Below are positions 6,685-14,225 of a stretch of 18,544 bases of DNA, in pieces. Position numbers and translations under genes: made by a program. Below the pieces are notes generated by a model. It made no database searches, was not told the DNA's origin, and was given only the letters and a program-made list of their open reading frames with translations. The DNA comes from Betaproteobacteria bacterium. GTDB lineage: Bacteria > Pseudomonadota > Gammaproteobacteria > Burkholderiales > JAHFRG01. Each line of letters starts with the position of its first letter. Position 1 is the stretch's first letter. The DNA is taken from positions 15,244 through 33,787 of the forward strand of contig JAHFRG010000004.1 of the NCBI GenBank assembly GCA_023258935.1. Reading direction: 5' to 3'.

Positions 6685-7431
6685 TCAGCTCCGGAATGCA
6701 CCGGTAAGTTTTTTCGTCCAGGCGGAAAACCGGTGCCGCCTGGTTTCACGGTCCACCACGCTCTGGGTGGTGACCCAATTGAATTGAATCACGCGTCGGT
6801 CGCCGATGAACAGTTTATGACCGTGATACGAATTGTCGCTGCGCAGGAACGCCAGTAGCGTTCCTTCGACTGGCGGCACTTCAACGATGACATCATCAAG
6901 GTTGTCGGAACGCAGTAGCCGCAGCCGACCGCCGGATTCCTCCCAGGCCGGATTCATGTAAATGAGCACCGTGATGATCTTGGTCTTAGAATCCGTATGG
7001 ATGTGGCCGTCCTTCGGACCGCAGCGACCGCGGACTGTGATCATGGTCGGTCGTCCCGACAGATCAATGCCAAACTTTTCTTCAAAGGCCGCGCGCATTT
7101 CGGGGCCGCGAAGCTCATTCAGGAATTCACCGAATGAGGGGCCGTACTGATGCTCTCCGACAGGGAAGCTTCCCGGGTGCGTGATTTTCGGGTAGTCCGC
7201 GTTGATCGCGGCGCAGGCGTCGGGATTCATAAAGCCCGGGACGATCAAGTAATGAAACGGCTCTTTGATGAGCGGCGTATTCCGAAAACGCTGCAGATTA
7301 ATGCTCACGGTGCGAGTCTTTCGCCATACGGCCAGTAGTTGGTTCCCAAGGTGTCGATCTTCACTTAATTTCAGTCTAAGGAGTTTTTTTATCAGACGCA
7401 ACGGCGATTTTTCTGGGAAACATACCGGCAC
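6685..7431 (-). CDS. 2-oxoglutarate/Fe(II)-dependent oxygenase (prolyl-4-hydroxylase-like fold)
   Basis: A 248-residue protein with a double-stranded beta-helix oxygenase core. The iron site is HTD (H145, D147) in GHIHTDSKTK and a distal histidine in SYHGH (H203 or H205), with R213 eight residues on as the 2-oxoglutarate anchor. LIYMNPAWEESGGRL (156-170) and GTLLAFLRSD (190-199) are typical connecting strands of the 2OG-FeII_Oxy_3 group. The start is GTG 7431 with GAGGA 12 bases upstream; TTG 7401 is possible. It is co-transcribed with the GT9 gene, one stop codon apart in the same frame, which suggests that it hydroxylates a sugar, lipid or other part of the surface molecule handled by that transferase. 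It is not related closely to the PhyH enzyme at 2316-3113. Substrate unknown. Confidence 0.85.
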   Translation of the reverse strand: MPVCFPEKSPLRLIKKLLRLKLSEDRHLGNQLLAVWRKTRTVSINLQRFRNTPLIKEPFHYLIVPGFMNPDACAAINADYPKITHPGSFPVGEHQYGPSFGEFLNELRGPEMRAAFEEKFGIDLSGRPTMITVRGRCGPKDGHIHTDSKTKIITVLIYMNPAWEESGGRLRLLRSDNLDDVIVEVPPVEGTLLAFLRSDNSYHGHKLFIGDRRVIQFNWVTTQSVVDRETRRHRFSAWTKKLTGAFRS

Positions 7432-7720
7432 CGATGCATGAATTCCTCATCACCGTGGTACGCGGGGCGCGCCGCTCTGCGCTCAGGCGATGTCGGGAAC
7501 CGGGTGGTCGGTGAGCGGCTGGCTGGCGTGCACCGGCCAGGCCTCGAGACCCCGTGGTGGACTACGTTGAATCGCCCGCGGCGTCCGTGGATTGGTCCAT
7601 GATGCCGTGCATGATGATGCCGATGCACTTCTCGCTAATGAATGAGTGACGAGTGACGACTATCTTCAGCTTTCCAGCTGCGCTCCGCGCTTACCGCCAT
7701 GCGTCGAGGTGCCGTTGAAC
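7432..7720. other. Gap of about 290 bases with no convincing gene
   Basis: Short open frames on the minus strand (for example 7392-7628) are rich in His and Arg and look like out-of-frame readings. One frame ending near 7484 has coding-like GC-rich third positions but no start or recognisable domain. The gap marks the border between the accessory region and the conserved chromosome. Confidence 0.4.
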
Positions 7721-8182
7721 CTATTTGCCCGAGCGCGCCAGGTCGAGTTCGCGACGCGCCTCCTCCACGGCATCATCGAGCTTCTTCTGCCGCGCATAGT
7801 AGTCGTCGGTGATGCGGGACGCCCCGCCGGCGGTGCCGATGCGTTCACTGGCCAGCGGCTCCTTGCCAGCGTCTCGCGCGGCCTCCGCATTCCTGAGCGC
7901 CTGCTCGGCTGCCCGCACCTTGTCCTGTTCGCCTTCGCGCTGCAGCCGCGCTTTTTCTAGCTCCTTCAGCGCTTCCTGTTCGCGCGTCGTGGTGCCCCCG
8001 ATACCACCCTTGGAGACGTCGGGCTGGGTCTCTTCCACCTTAGCCGCGCCCGGTGCCGGCTTGTCGCCGTACACGACGCTCCCGTCCGGCATGGTGGACT
8101 TGTAAAGCGTCTGCGCCACGGCGGGCTGCAGCAGCAGCGCCGCGGCGAGACAGCAACCATATGCCGCAATTCGTGTCATCAT
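7721..8182 (-). CDS. DUF4124 domain protein, exported or periplasmic
   Basis: A small envelope protein of 153 residues. From ATG 8182, MMTRIAAYGCCLAAALLL followed by AVAQ is a good signal peptide with cleavage expected after AVA. It is followed by TLYKSTMPDGSVVYGDKPAP, the DUF4124 motif common in beta- and gammaproteobacterial secreted proteins. The rest is a charged, alanine- and glutamate-rich probable coiled coil, ending in a second helical patch. ATG 8182 is preferred because AGGAG lies nine bases upstream; longer reading from 8200 adds six residues before the signal. No molecular function is known for the domain. It stands alone between two gaps, with its own promoter-like sequence at 8231-8259. 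Confidence 0.82.
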   Translation of the reverse strand: MMTRIAAYGCCLAAALLLQPAVAQTLYKSTMPDGSVVYGDKPAPGAAKVEETQPDVSKGGIGGTTTREQEALKELEKARLQREGEQDKVRAAEQALRNAEAARDAGKEPLASERIGTAGGASRITDDYYARQKKLDDAVEEARRELDLARSGK

Positions 8183-8230
8183 GCTCCGAATCTCCTGCAT
8201 GCACGCGCCTGTGCAAAATCGTTGACTATT

Positions 8231-8259
8231 ATTATAAGCGCCGACGCGCGGAGTCGGCG
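8231..8259 (-). promoter_or_regulatory. Candidate promoter and operator of the DUF4124 gene
   Basis: On the minus strand a perfect TATAAT (8231-8236) lies about 50 bases before ATG 8182. Immediately upstream is a perfect inverted repeat, CGCCGAC-N7-GTCGGCG (8239-8259), covering the spacer and -35 area, where no good -35 hexamer is visible. Such an arrangement suits repressor or activator control; the factor is unknown. Confidence 0.45.
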
Positions 8260-8475
8260 TCCACGGTTAAAATGACGCTTCTCGCCGGCGGGGCGGGCTG
8301 CCCTCCCGCCATCCACAACCCGCGGGAAAGGCCAGAGTCCCTCGTCCCCCAAGCCCCGCGCACGGGGATGCACAGGCGCGCGAAGGCATGGGTCGCGACT
8401 AGCCTCTATAGGGTCGGCTCTTTACTTTATATATCGCAGTGAGGAACCCGGTTAGCCCAGATCACGATGATATGT

Positions 8476-10302
8476 TTATCTGACTACCGCCGCTAACTCG
8501 CGCTTGATCTCCGTTCCGACGCGCTCGGCTTCTTCCTGCTGCTGCAGCGCCCACATATGCGCGTAGACGCCTTGCTTTTCCAAAAGCTCGCGATGGGTGC
8601 CACGCTCTATGATGCGGCCGTGGTCCATCACCAGAATCTGGTCGGCATCGACTATGGTGGACAGTCGGTGGGCTATGGTAAGCGTGGTGCGGTTGGCGGC
8701 GATGCGCCGAAGTTCCGCCTGAATCGCTTTTTCCGATTTTGAATCGAGCGCCGAGGTCGCTTCATCGAAAATCAGTATCTGCGGATTTTTCAAGATCGCT
8801 CGGGCAATCGCCACACGCTGCTTCTCACCGCCGGAAAGCTTTAAGCCACGCTCGCCCACCATGGAGTCGTAACCGTCCGGCAGCGTCACGATGAAGTCGT
8901 GTATGTGCGCCGATTTCGCTGCTTCGATGACTTCTTCGCGAGATGCAGTGGGGCAACCGTAATTGATGTTGTAAAAAATGGTGTCGTTGAACAGCACCGT
9001 GTCCTGCGGCACAATGCCAATCGCTGCACGCAGGGATTTCTGCTTCACATCGCGGATGTCCTGGCCGTTAACGGTGATGCGGCCGCTCCCGACATCGTAG
9101 AAGCGGAACAGCAGCCGCGACAAAGTGGACTTGCCCGAACCACTATGACCTACGACAGCAACCGTTTTCCCCGGCGCAATTTCGAAACTCACGTCAAACA
9201 GTATCTGACGCTTCACCTCATAACCAAAATTCACCCGGTCAAAACATACTGTTGCTTTCCCGGTCACAAGATCAGTAGCGCCAGGCCGGTCCTGGATATC
9301 CAGGTTTTCTTCCAGTAGGGTGAACATCTTCTCCATATCGGCGAGCGAATGGCGGATTTCGCGGTACACAAAACCCAGGAAGTTGAGCGGCAGATACAGC
9401 TGCAGCATAAAAGCGTTCACCAGCACCAGATCGCCCAATGTCATTGTATTGTTGACTACGCCGTTCGCCGCCAGCACCATCAGCAGCGTCATGCCCAGAG
9501 CGATGATGGCGGATTGCCCGGCGTTCAACCCCGCCAGCGAAGTCTGGTTGCGTACCGCCGCTTTTTCCCACGTCTGCATGCCTTCGTCGTAGCGCCGTGC
9601 TTCCCATTCCTCGTTACCGAAATATTTCACCGTTTCGTAATTAAGCAGGCTGTCTATGGCGCGGGTGTTGGCCTTGGAATCCGAGTCGTTCATGGTGCGG
9701 CGGAACACCATGCGCCATTCCGTCACAATCAAGGTAAACACAACGTATATGGCCAGCGTGACGAAAGTCACCACCGCAAACCACACGTTGTAATTGACAA
9801 GAAGGATTACGGCCACCAGCGCGATTTCCACAAAGGTGGGCAAAATGTTGAACAGCATGAACTGCAGCAGGAAGGAAATTCCGCGGCTGCCGCGTTCGAT
9901 GTCGCGCGATACCCCGCCAGTTTGCCGGTCCAGATGGAAACGCAGGGAAAGCGAATGCAAATGGCTGAAGACTCTGAGCGCTACCCTGCGGATGGCACGT
10001 TGTGTCACCTTGGCGAACACCGCGTCCCGCATCTCGCCAAACAGCGTGGCGGAAAAGCGCAGCAAGCCATATCCTGCGAGCAGTGCGATGGGCAGTGCCA
10101 AAAGCGCGTCTTTCAAGCTCAACGAATCAATGATGCCTTTAAGCGCCAGCGGCACCGCGACATTCGCGACTTTGGCAAAAATCAGCAAGGTGAGAGCCAG
10201 CACCACTCGCCCCTTGAACTCCCATAGATAAGGAAGCAGGGTTTTAATGGTATTCCAGTCGTTGCGATTTTTCGGTGGCTTGCCGAAATGAGTAATGCGC
10301 AT
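8476..10302 (-). CDS. ATM1/ABCB7-type ABC exporter (fused membrane and ATPase domains)
   Basis: A 608-residue half-transporter that should work as a homodimer in the inner membrane. Residues 30-320 form the six-helix transmembrane domain, with the ATM1-family stretches NYETVKYFGNE (221-231), LNAGQS (259-264, the glutathione-site region) and PLNFLGFVYRE (305-315). The ATPase domain has Walker A GHSGSGKST (385-393), Q433, signature LSGGEKQR (489-496), Walker B ILIFDEA (509-515) and H545. ATM1 proteins export glutathione-linked compounds and support iron-sulfur protein maturation or metal resistance; this is family knowledge. AGGA lies 10 bases before ATG 10302. It follows clsB by 120 bases on the same strand and probably has its own promoter. 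Length and motifs are all normal. Confidence 0.95.
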   Translation of the reverse strand: MRITHFGKPPKNRNDWNTIKTLLPYLWEFKGRVVLALTLLIFAKVANVAVPLALKGIIDSLSLKDALLALPIALLAGYGLLRFSATLFGEMRDAVFAKVTQRAIRRVALRVFSHLHSLSLRFHLDRQTGGVSRDIERGSRGISFLLQFMLFNILPTFVEIALVAVILLVNYNVWFAVVTFVTLAIYVVFTLIVTEWRMVFRRTMNDSDSKANTRAIDSLLNYETVKYFGNEEWEARRYDEGMQTWEKAAVRNQTSLAGLNAGQSAIIALGMTLLMVLAANGVVNNTMTLGDLVLVNAFMLQLYLPLNFLGFVYREIRHSLADMEKMFTLLEENLDIQDRPGATDLVTGKATVCFDRVNFGYEVKRQILFDVSFEIAPGKTVAVVGHSGSGKSTLSRLLFRFYDVGSGRITVNGQDIRDVKQKSLRAAIGIVPQDTVLFNDTIFYNINYGCPTASREEVIEAAKSAHIHDFIVTLPDGYDSMVGERGLKLSGGEKQRVAIARAILKNPQILIFDEATSALDSKSEKAIQAELRRIAANRTTLTIAHRLSTIVDADQILVMDHGRIIERGTHRELLEKQGVYAHMWALQQQEEAERVGTEIKRELAAVVR

Positions 10303-10422
10303 AGCTGTTGCTTCCTAAAGTTTTAGAGTATCACCCTGTGCAATGATTGGCGAGCCGGAACAAACGACGCGCGTCGCGCCCTGCGCCCGGATTGCACACC
10401 GTCGCGCACACGATGGACTCAA

Positions 10423-11595
10423 TCAGAGGTTCCTTGGTTCCTGCTCTCGCCCGTAACCAAACACGCCGGTGAGGAAGCGCGCCACGCCGTAGCAGATCCA
10501 TATCAGTATGCGCTGCGCGAGCGGCAGGTTTTTCCAGCGTTCGCGCACTACTTGGTGTGCGCCTTGCGCGACTGCCTGCATCAGGCTTTGCCGGAGCTGC
10601 TGGGCGAAACCGAGGTCCTCCACCATCACGTTCGCTTCCCGCCCCAGCAGCATGCTGAAGGGATCAATGTTGGAGGAACCCACCGTAGCCCAATAGCCGT
10701 CCACCACCGCCACCTTGGCATGCATGAAGCTCTTGTGGTACTCGTAGATAACCACGCCGGCATTTAAAAAATACCCATACAGTGCTCGCGAAGCGTAGTG
10801 CACCAGCACATATTCTACCCGCCCTTGCAGGAGCAGGATCACACGCACACCGCGCGCCGCGGCTTTAACCAAAGCGCGGCGGAAATTGCGACCGGGAAGA
10901 AAATAGGCGTTGGCAATAATGATTTCCTGTTTGGCACCGGCAATCGCATTGAGATAGGCCTGTTCGATATCGCGGCGATGGCGCAAGTTGTCGCGTGTAA
11001 CCAGCGCCGCGCGCTGATCCCCGCAAGGTCGAGCTGCTCCCAGCAGGCCTTTGGTGTGCCGCCATTCACGCCGCAGGTGCGTCCATGTGACTCGCGTCCA
11101 TAGATCTCTTACCGCAGCATGAATAGCCCGCAACAACAGCCCCTCAATCTTTACCGCATAATCGAAGCGCGGCGGGACTTGTTTGGGCGTGTGCATATCG
11201 TCAATGATATTGATGCCCCCAACGAAAGCAATCCTGCCGTCAATAACCGCTATTTTGCGGTGCATTCGCCGCAGCCTCTGGCGCTTGAATTTGAAGCTCA
11301 AGACCTCCGGCCGGAACATCAGCACCTGGACACCCGCCCGGGTCATGTCGTCAATCATTTCCTGGGGTAGGGGCTTTGAGCCGAAACCGTCCAGCAGCAG
11401 ATGCACTGCGACCCCGCGCTGCGCCGCACGCTTCAGAGCTTCGGCGATGCGTCTGCCTGAGGAATCGTTTTCGAAAATATACGATTCAAGAAAAATCTCC
11501 GAAGCCGCATTATCAATTGCCTTTCCCAGCTCGGGGAAATACTCGGCTCCGTTATGCAGCAGCGTGACTCTGTTGCCCGCAAAAAAACGCATCAT
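10423..11595 (-). CDS. clsB: Cardiolipin synthase B, phospholipase D family
   Basis: A 390-residue phospholipase D-superfamily enzyme that makes cardiolipin (and related phosphatidyl alcohols) at the inner membrane. Two HKD motifs are present: HRKIAVIDG (H112, K114, D119) followed by GGIN, and HAKVAVVDG (H292, K294, D299) followed by GSSNIDPFS. It lacks the N-terminal membrane helices of ClsA, which fits the ClsB/YbhO type. A hydrophobic and basic tail near residues 355-380 may touch the membrane. ATG 11595 is preferred, with GGTG just upstream; ATG 11592 is equally plausible. It lies 60 bases after a YbhP-type phosphatase gene, the same pairing seen in the E. coli ybhP-ybhO operon, which supports both names. 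Confidence 0.93.
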   Translation of the reverse strand: MMRFFAGNRVTLLHNGAEYFPELGKAIDNAASEIFLESYIFENDSSGRRIAEALKRAAQRGVAVHLLLDGFGSKPLPQEMIDDMTRAGVQVLMFRPEVLSFKFKRQRLRRMHRKIAVIDGRIAFVGGINIIDDMHTPKQVPPRFDYAVKIEGLLLRAIHAAVRDLWTRVTWTHLRREWRHTKGLLGAARPCGDQRAALVTRDNLRHRRDIEQAYLNAIAGAKQEIIIANAYFLPGRNFRRALVKAAARGVRVILLLQGRVEYVLVHYASRALYGYFLNAGVVIYEYHKSFMHAKVAVVDGYWATVGSSNIDPFSMLLGREANVMVEDLGFAQQLRQSLMQAVAQGAHQVVRERWKNLPLAQRILIWICYGVARFLTGVFGYGREQEPRNL

Positions 11596-11655
11596 TGCAC
11601 CAAAAAATTAAGCTGGGAGATTTGCTGCGGAATGGGTGTGGGCGCTGGCAGCGTT

Positions 11656-12408
11656 TTAAACCCGCATCATAGTTGCGGAAAGCGCGGCGTGGTCTGAGAT
11701 TTTCGACCACGGCCGGCCGCGATGCACATGTACGCGCTCGACGCGGAAGCCGCGCACGTATATGCGATCCAGTCGGAATACCGGCATCGCCGCCGGGTAG
11801 CTGCGCGCAGGCCTGCCGCGGATGAGTTCGAATACCTCGTGCAAGTACAGCGAATCGGCAAAAATCCTGCCCGCCCGGCTGCGCCAGTCGTTGAAATCGC
11901 CGGCGATGATGAGCGGCGCTTGCGCTGGCACCAGTTTTTCGATGTGGTCGCGCAACGTCAGCAACTGCTTTTCGCGCCAGCGCGAAAACAAGCCCAGATG
12001 CACGTTGATGCAATGCAGATGCTCATTCCATCCCGGCAGCTTCATCTCACAATGCAACATGCCGCGGTTTTCCATTGCGTGCGCGGAAACATCCAGGTTA
12101 TTCCAGTGCACGATCGGGAAGCGGCTCAAGATGGCGTTGCCGTGGTGACCTTCGTCATACACCGAATTCTTGCCGTAACTGAAATCGCTCCACACCGTAT
12201 CAGCGAGGAATTCGTATTGGGGTTTTTGCGGCCAGTTGGCATAGCGCGCAGCATGGTGGTCGTGATATCCCTGTACTTCCTGCAGGAACACCACGTCTGC
12301 GCGCATCGCGTGCAGCCGCTCGCGCAGTTCATGCACCATCATGCGCCGGTTGAAATGCGAGAAGCCCTTGTGGATGTTGTAGGTAGCAACATGTAATGTT
12401 TTGCTCAT
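11656..12408 (-). CDS. Endonuclease/exonuclease/phosphatase-family protein, YbhP-like
   Basis: A 250-residue member of the metal-dependent EEP (DNase I-like) superfamily. Conserved pieces in order are ATYNIHKG (8-15, N11), FLQEVQGY (41-48, metal-binding E44), HHGNAILSRFPI (88-99), GDFNDW (170-175, D171 and N173) and ISDHAALS (237-244, the D239-H240 catalytic pair). No signal peptide is seen. YbhP-type proteins sit beside clsB in enterobacteria as well, so a phosphodiesterase acting on a lipid or nucleotide is plausible, but the substrate is not established. ATG 12408 begins MSKTLHVATYNIH, the normal N-terminus of the family. The upstream gap holds an AT-rich stretch with an inverted repeat at 12455-12472. 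Confidence 0.9.
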   Translation of the reverse strand: MSKTLHVATYNIHKGFSHFNRRMMVHELRERLHAMRADVVFLQEVQGYHDHHAARYANWPQKPQYEFLADTVWSDFSYGKNSVYDEGHHGNAILSRFPIVHWNNLDVSAHAMENRGMLHCEMKLPGWNEHLHCINVHLGLFSRWREKQLLTLRDHIEKLVPAQAPLIIAGDFNDWRSRAGRIFADSLYLHEVFELIRGRPARSYPAAMPVFRLDRIYVRGFRVERVHVHRGRPWSKISDHAALSATMMRV

Positions 12409-12454
12409 GAATGTGCGCAGTTATTAATTAAGTTGAACGCACAGCGTATTCCGC

Positions 12455-12472
12455 ATCGATAATTATTTCGAT
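12455..12472. promoter_or_regulatory. Candidate operator upstream of the ybhP-like/clsB pair
   Basis: ATCGATAATTATTTCGAT has perfect ATCGA/TCGAT arms and a largely symmetric AT-rich centre. It is 47 bases upstream of ATG 12408 in a 118-base gap that follows nadA. The regulator is unknown and the short arms make chance occurrence possible. Confidence 0.3.
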
Positions 12473-12526
12473 AAGCGGGTAGTTCGATCCATCATCAACT
12501 AGGATGCAACTGAAAATGCGAGGCAT

Positions 12527-13624
12527 CTAGGAGATTTTGAGCATGCGGTCAAGTGCAAGCCGCGCCAGGTCGGCGTCGCGCTCGGGTACGCGGATTTGGT
12601 TCACTACCTTGCCTTCAACCAGGTTTTCCAGCGCCCAGGCGAGGTGCTGTGGGTCGATGCGCGCCATGGTTGAGCACATGCATACCGTGGGCGCCATGAA
12701 CTGCACGATTTTACCTTCCGGCTTCACTTCTTCCGCGAGGCGGCTCACCAGATTAAGTTCCGTGCCCACCAGCCAGCGTGTGTTAGGCTTGCCCGCTTTC
12801 ACGGTTTTAATAATGGTTTCGGTGGAGCCCACATAATCCGAGAGTTTGCACACCTCGAATTTGCATTCAGGGTGCGAAATCACTAGTCCGTCGGGGTACT
12901 GATTGCGGAATTTGAGCACATGCTGGGGCTGGAACATCTGGTGCACCGAGCAATGGCCTTTCCAAAGCAGGATTTTGGCTTTGCCTATTTGCTCGGCATA
13001 CAGCCCTCCCATTGGCTCGTCGGGATCCCAGACCGGCATTTCTTCGAGCGGAATGCCCATTTTATAGCCGCTCCAGCGGCCCAGGTGCTGGTCGGGAAAG
13101 AACAGTACTTTCTCACGCTGCTTGAACGACCACTCGAGAATTTTTCCGGCGTTGCTGGAAGTACAGACGATGCCGCCATGTTCGCCGCAGAACGCCTTCA
13201 GGTCCGCCGCTGAATTAATGTAGGTGACCGGCGTGATGCTGTGATCGGGGTCAAGCACTTGAGAAATCTCGCGCCAGCAGCGCTCAACCTTGGCGAGGCT
13301 CGCCATGTCCGCCATCGAGCATCCTGCATTCAAGTCAGGCAAAATCACCGTGCGCTTTGCAAAGGTGAGAATGTCGGCCACTTCAGCCATGAAATGCACG
13401 CCGCAGAACACGATGTATTCAGCGGAGGTTTCTGCCGCAAGGCGTGAGAGCTTCAGCGAATCGCCGGTCAAATCGGCGTGCTTGTAGACATCGGCGCGCT
13501 GATAGTGGTGGCCGAGTATCACCGCGCGCTTGCCCAAGGCAGCCTTGGCCGCGACGATGCGCGCTTCACACGTCTCGTCCTGCAACTGGCTGTAACGGTC
13601 AAAAGCTATTGCACTGGCTGGCAT
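12527..13624 (-). CDS. nadA: Quinolinate synthase
   Basis: A 365-residue [4Fe-4S] enzyme that condenses iminoaspartate with dihydroxyacetone phosphate to quinolinate in de novo NAD synthesis. ILGHHYQRADV (36-46) is the characteristic substrate-binding start. Cluster cysteines fit C101 in LNAGCSMAD, C225 in WKGHCSVH and C315 or C317 in TVCMCSTM. TSSNAGKILEW (155-165) is also conserved. AGG lies nine bases before ATG 13624. Neither nadB nor nadC is nearby. It follows nudB by 68 bases, and a perfect inverted repeat at 13641-13656 sits just before the start, so it is probably regulated separately from the upstream genes. Confidence 0.97.
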   Translation of the reverse strand: MPASAIAFDRYSQLQDETCEARIVAAKAALGKRAVILGHHYQRADVYKHADLTGDSLKLSRLAAETSAEYIVFCGVHFMAEVADILTFAKRTVILPDLNAGCSMADMASLAKVERCWREISQVLDPDHSITPVTYINSAADLKAFCGEHGGIVCTSSNAGKILEWSFKQREKVLFFPDQHLGRWSGYKMGIPLEEMPVWDPDEPMGGLYAEQIGKAKILLWKGHCSVHQMFQPQHVLKFRNQYPDGLVISHPECKFEVCKLSDYVGSTETIIKTVKAGKPNTRWLVGTELNLVSRLAEEVKPEGKIVQFMAPTVCMCSTMARIDPQHLAWALENLVEGKVVNQIRVPERDADLARLALDRMLKIS

Positions 13625-13640
13625 GGGATAAACCTGGCAA

Positions 13641-13656
13641 ATGTTAACTTTAACAT
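13641..13656. promoter_or_regulatory. Candidate nadA operator: perfect inverted repeat ATGTTAA-N2-TTAACAT
   Basis: ATGTTAACTTTAACAT has perfect 7-base arms around two central bases. It begins 17 bases upstream of the nadA ATG, where a bound protein would block transcription or translation. NAD synthesis genes are often repressed when NAD or niacin is plentiful; which regulator would act here is unknown. Confidence 0.5.
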
Positions 13657-13692
13657 ATCACATTAAGACAAATAATCCAGTTCAATGTTGCA

Positions 13693-14142
13693 TCAATGCA
13701 GGATAAATCTCGGCAGCGATAAAATCGCGTCGCGATTGCTCCAGGAAAAGCACTTTTCCGCCGCTTCCCGGTACGGCAGCCAGGCGAAATTCAAGTGTTC
13801 CCTGGCCGATACTGTGACTGGCAGCGTTTTTGGCAGCAGCAGGCCGAATACTTGCTCAGTGTTCCTGGTCACGCCTGGCGCGTAGCGGTGGCGCCATTCG
13901 GCGAAAATTTCGAATTGATTCTGTACTCCCCAATCCATGAGTGGATACTGCGTCGCGTCCAACCCGGTTTCCTCTTTCACCTCGCGAATCGCCGTTTGTT
14001 GCAGCGTTTCGCCTTCGCCCAGACTGCCGGTTACCGATTGCCAAAATCCCGGGTGGTCGGCGCGCTCTAATAACAATACTTGCAAGTCAGGTGTATGAAT
14101 TACCACCAACACTGAGACAGGAATTTTGTATGAAGTTTTCAC
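13693..14142 (-). CDS. nudB: Dihydroneopterin triphosphate pyrophosphatase (Nudix)
   Basis: A 149-residue Nudix hydrolase that removes pyrophosphate from dihydroneopterin triphosphate in folate synthesis. The Nudix box G-x5-E-x7-REVxEE-x-GL is complete at residues 39-61 (GSLGEGETL, then REVKEETGL). The N-terminus YKIPVSVLVVIHT and the FWQSVTGSL stretch match the NudB subgroup, and the aspS-nudB neighbourhood is shared with other proteobacteria. The start is GTG 14142, which lies inside the left arm of the inverted repeat at 14141-14225; there is no clear ribosome-binding site, and no other start would keep the conserved N-terminus. The repeat seems to have settled right up to the start codon. 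Confidence 0.92.
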   Translation of the reverse strand: MKTSYKIPVSVLVVIHTPDLQVLLLERADHPGFWQSVTGSLGEGETLQQTAIREVKEETGLDATQYPLMDWGVQNQFEIFAEWRHRYAPGVTRNTEQVFGLLLPKTLPVTVSAREHLNFAWLPYREAAEKCFSWSNRDAILSLPRFILH

Positions 14143-14225
14143 CGCAGAGCGCGCGGAGAATGCAGAGGAAATACAGTATATATTTTATCTTGCTTTTCTC
14201 AGAGTCCTTGCGTCCTTAGCGGTTC
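14141..14225. repeat. Imperfect inverted repeat filling the aspS-nudB gap
   Basis: The left arm begins ACCGCAGAG at 14141 and runs to about 14170. The right arm, read on the minus strand from 14225, begins ACCGCTAAGGACGCAAGG and runs to about 14194. The arms align along roughly 30 bases with several mismatches around an AT-rich loop of about 24 bases. The wording (CGCAGAG, GACGCAAGG, CTTAGCGGTT) resembles a short dispersed element I have seen between genes of many environmental bacteria. The outer ends touch the nudB start and the aspS stop codon, so it occupies the whole spacer and could form a stem in the transcript. Confidence 0.6.

Noticed and set aside
7392..7628. 78-codon minus frame before the 2OG oxygenase, and a nearby GC-rich tail reading EAWPVHASQPL
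   Set aside because: The first overlaps the oxygenase start and looks out of frame. The second vaguely recalls the end of an SOS-response peptidase but lacks its conserved residues, so no call is made.
9349..10227. 292-codon plus frame inside the exporter gene
   Set aside because: Antisense of the ATM1-type exporter, His/Gln-rich, no domain.
10365..10376. CGACGCGCGTCG palindrome downstream of clsB as a terminator
   Set aside because: No loop and no T-tract; such CG palindromes are expected by chance in this composition.
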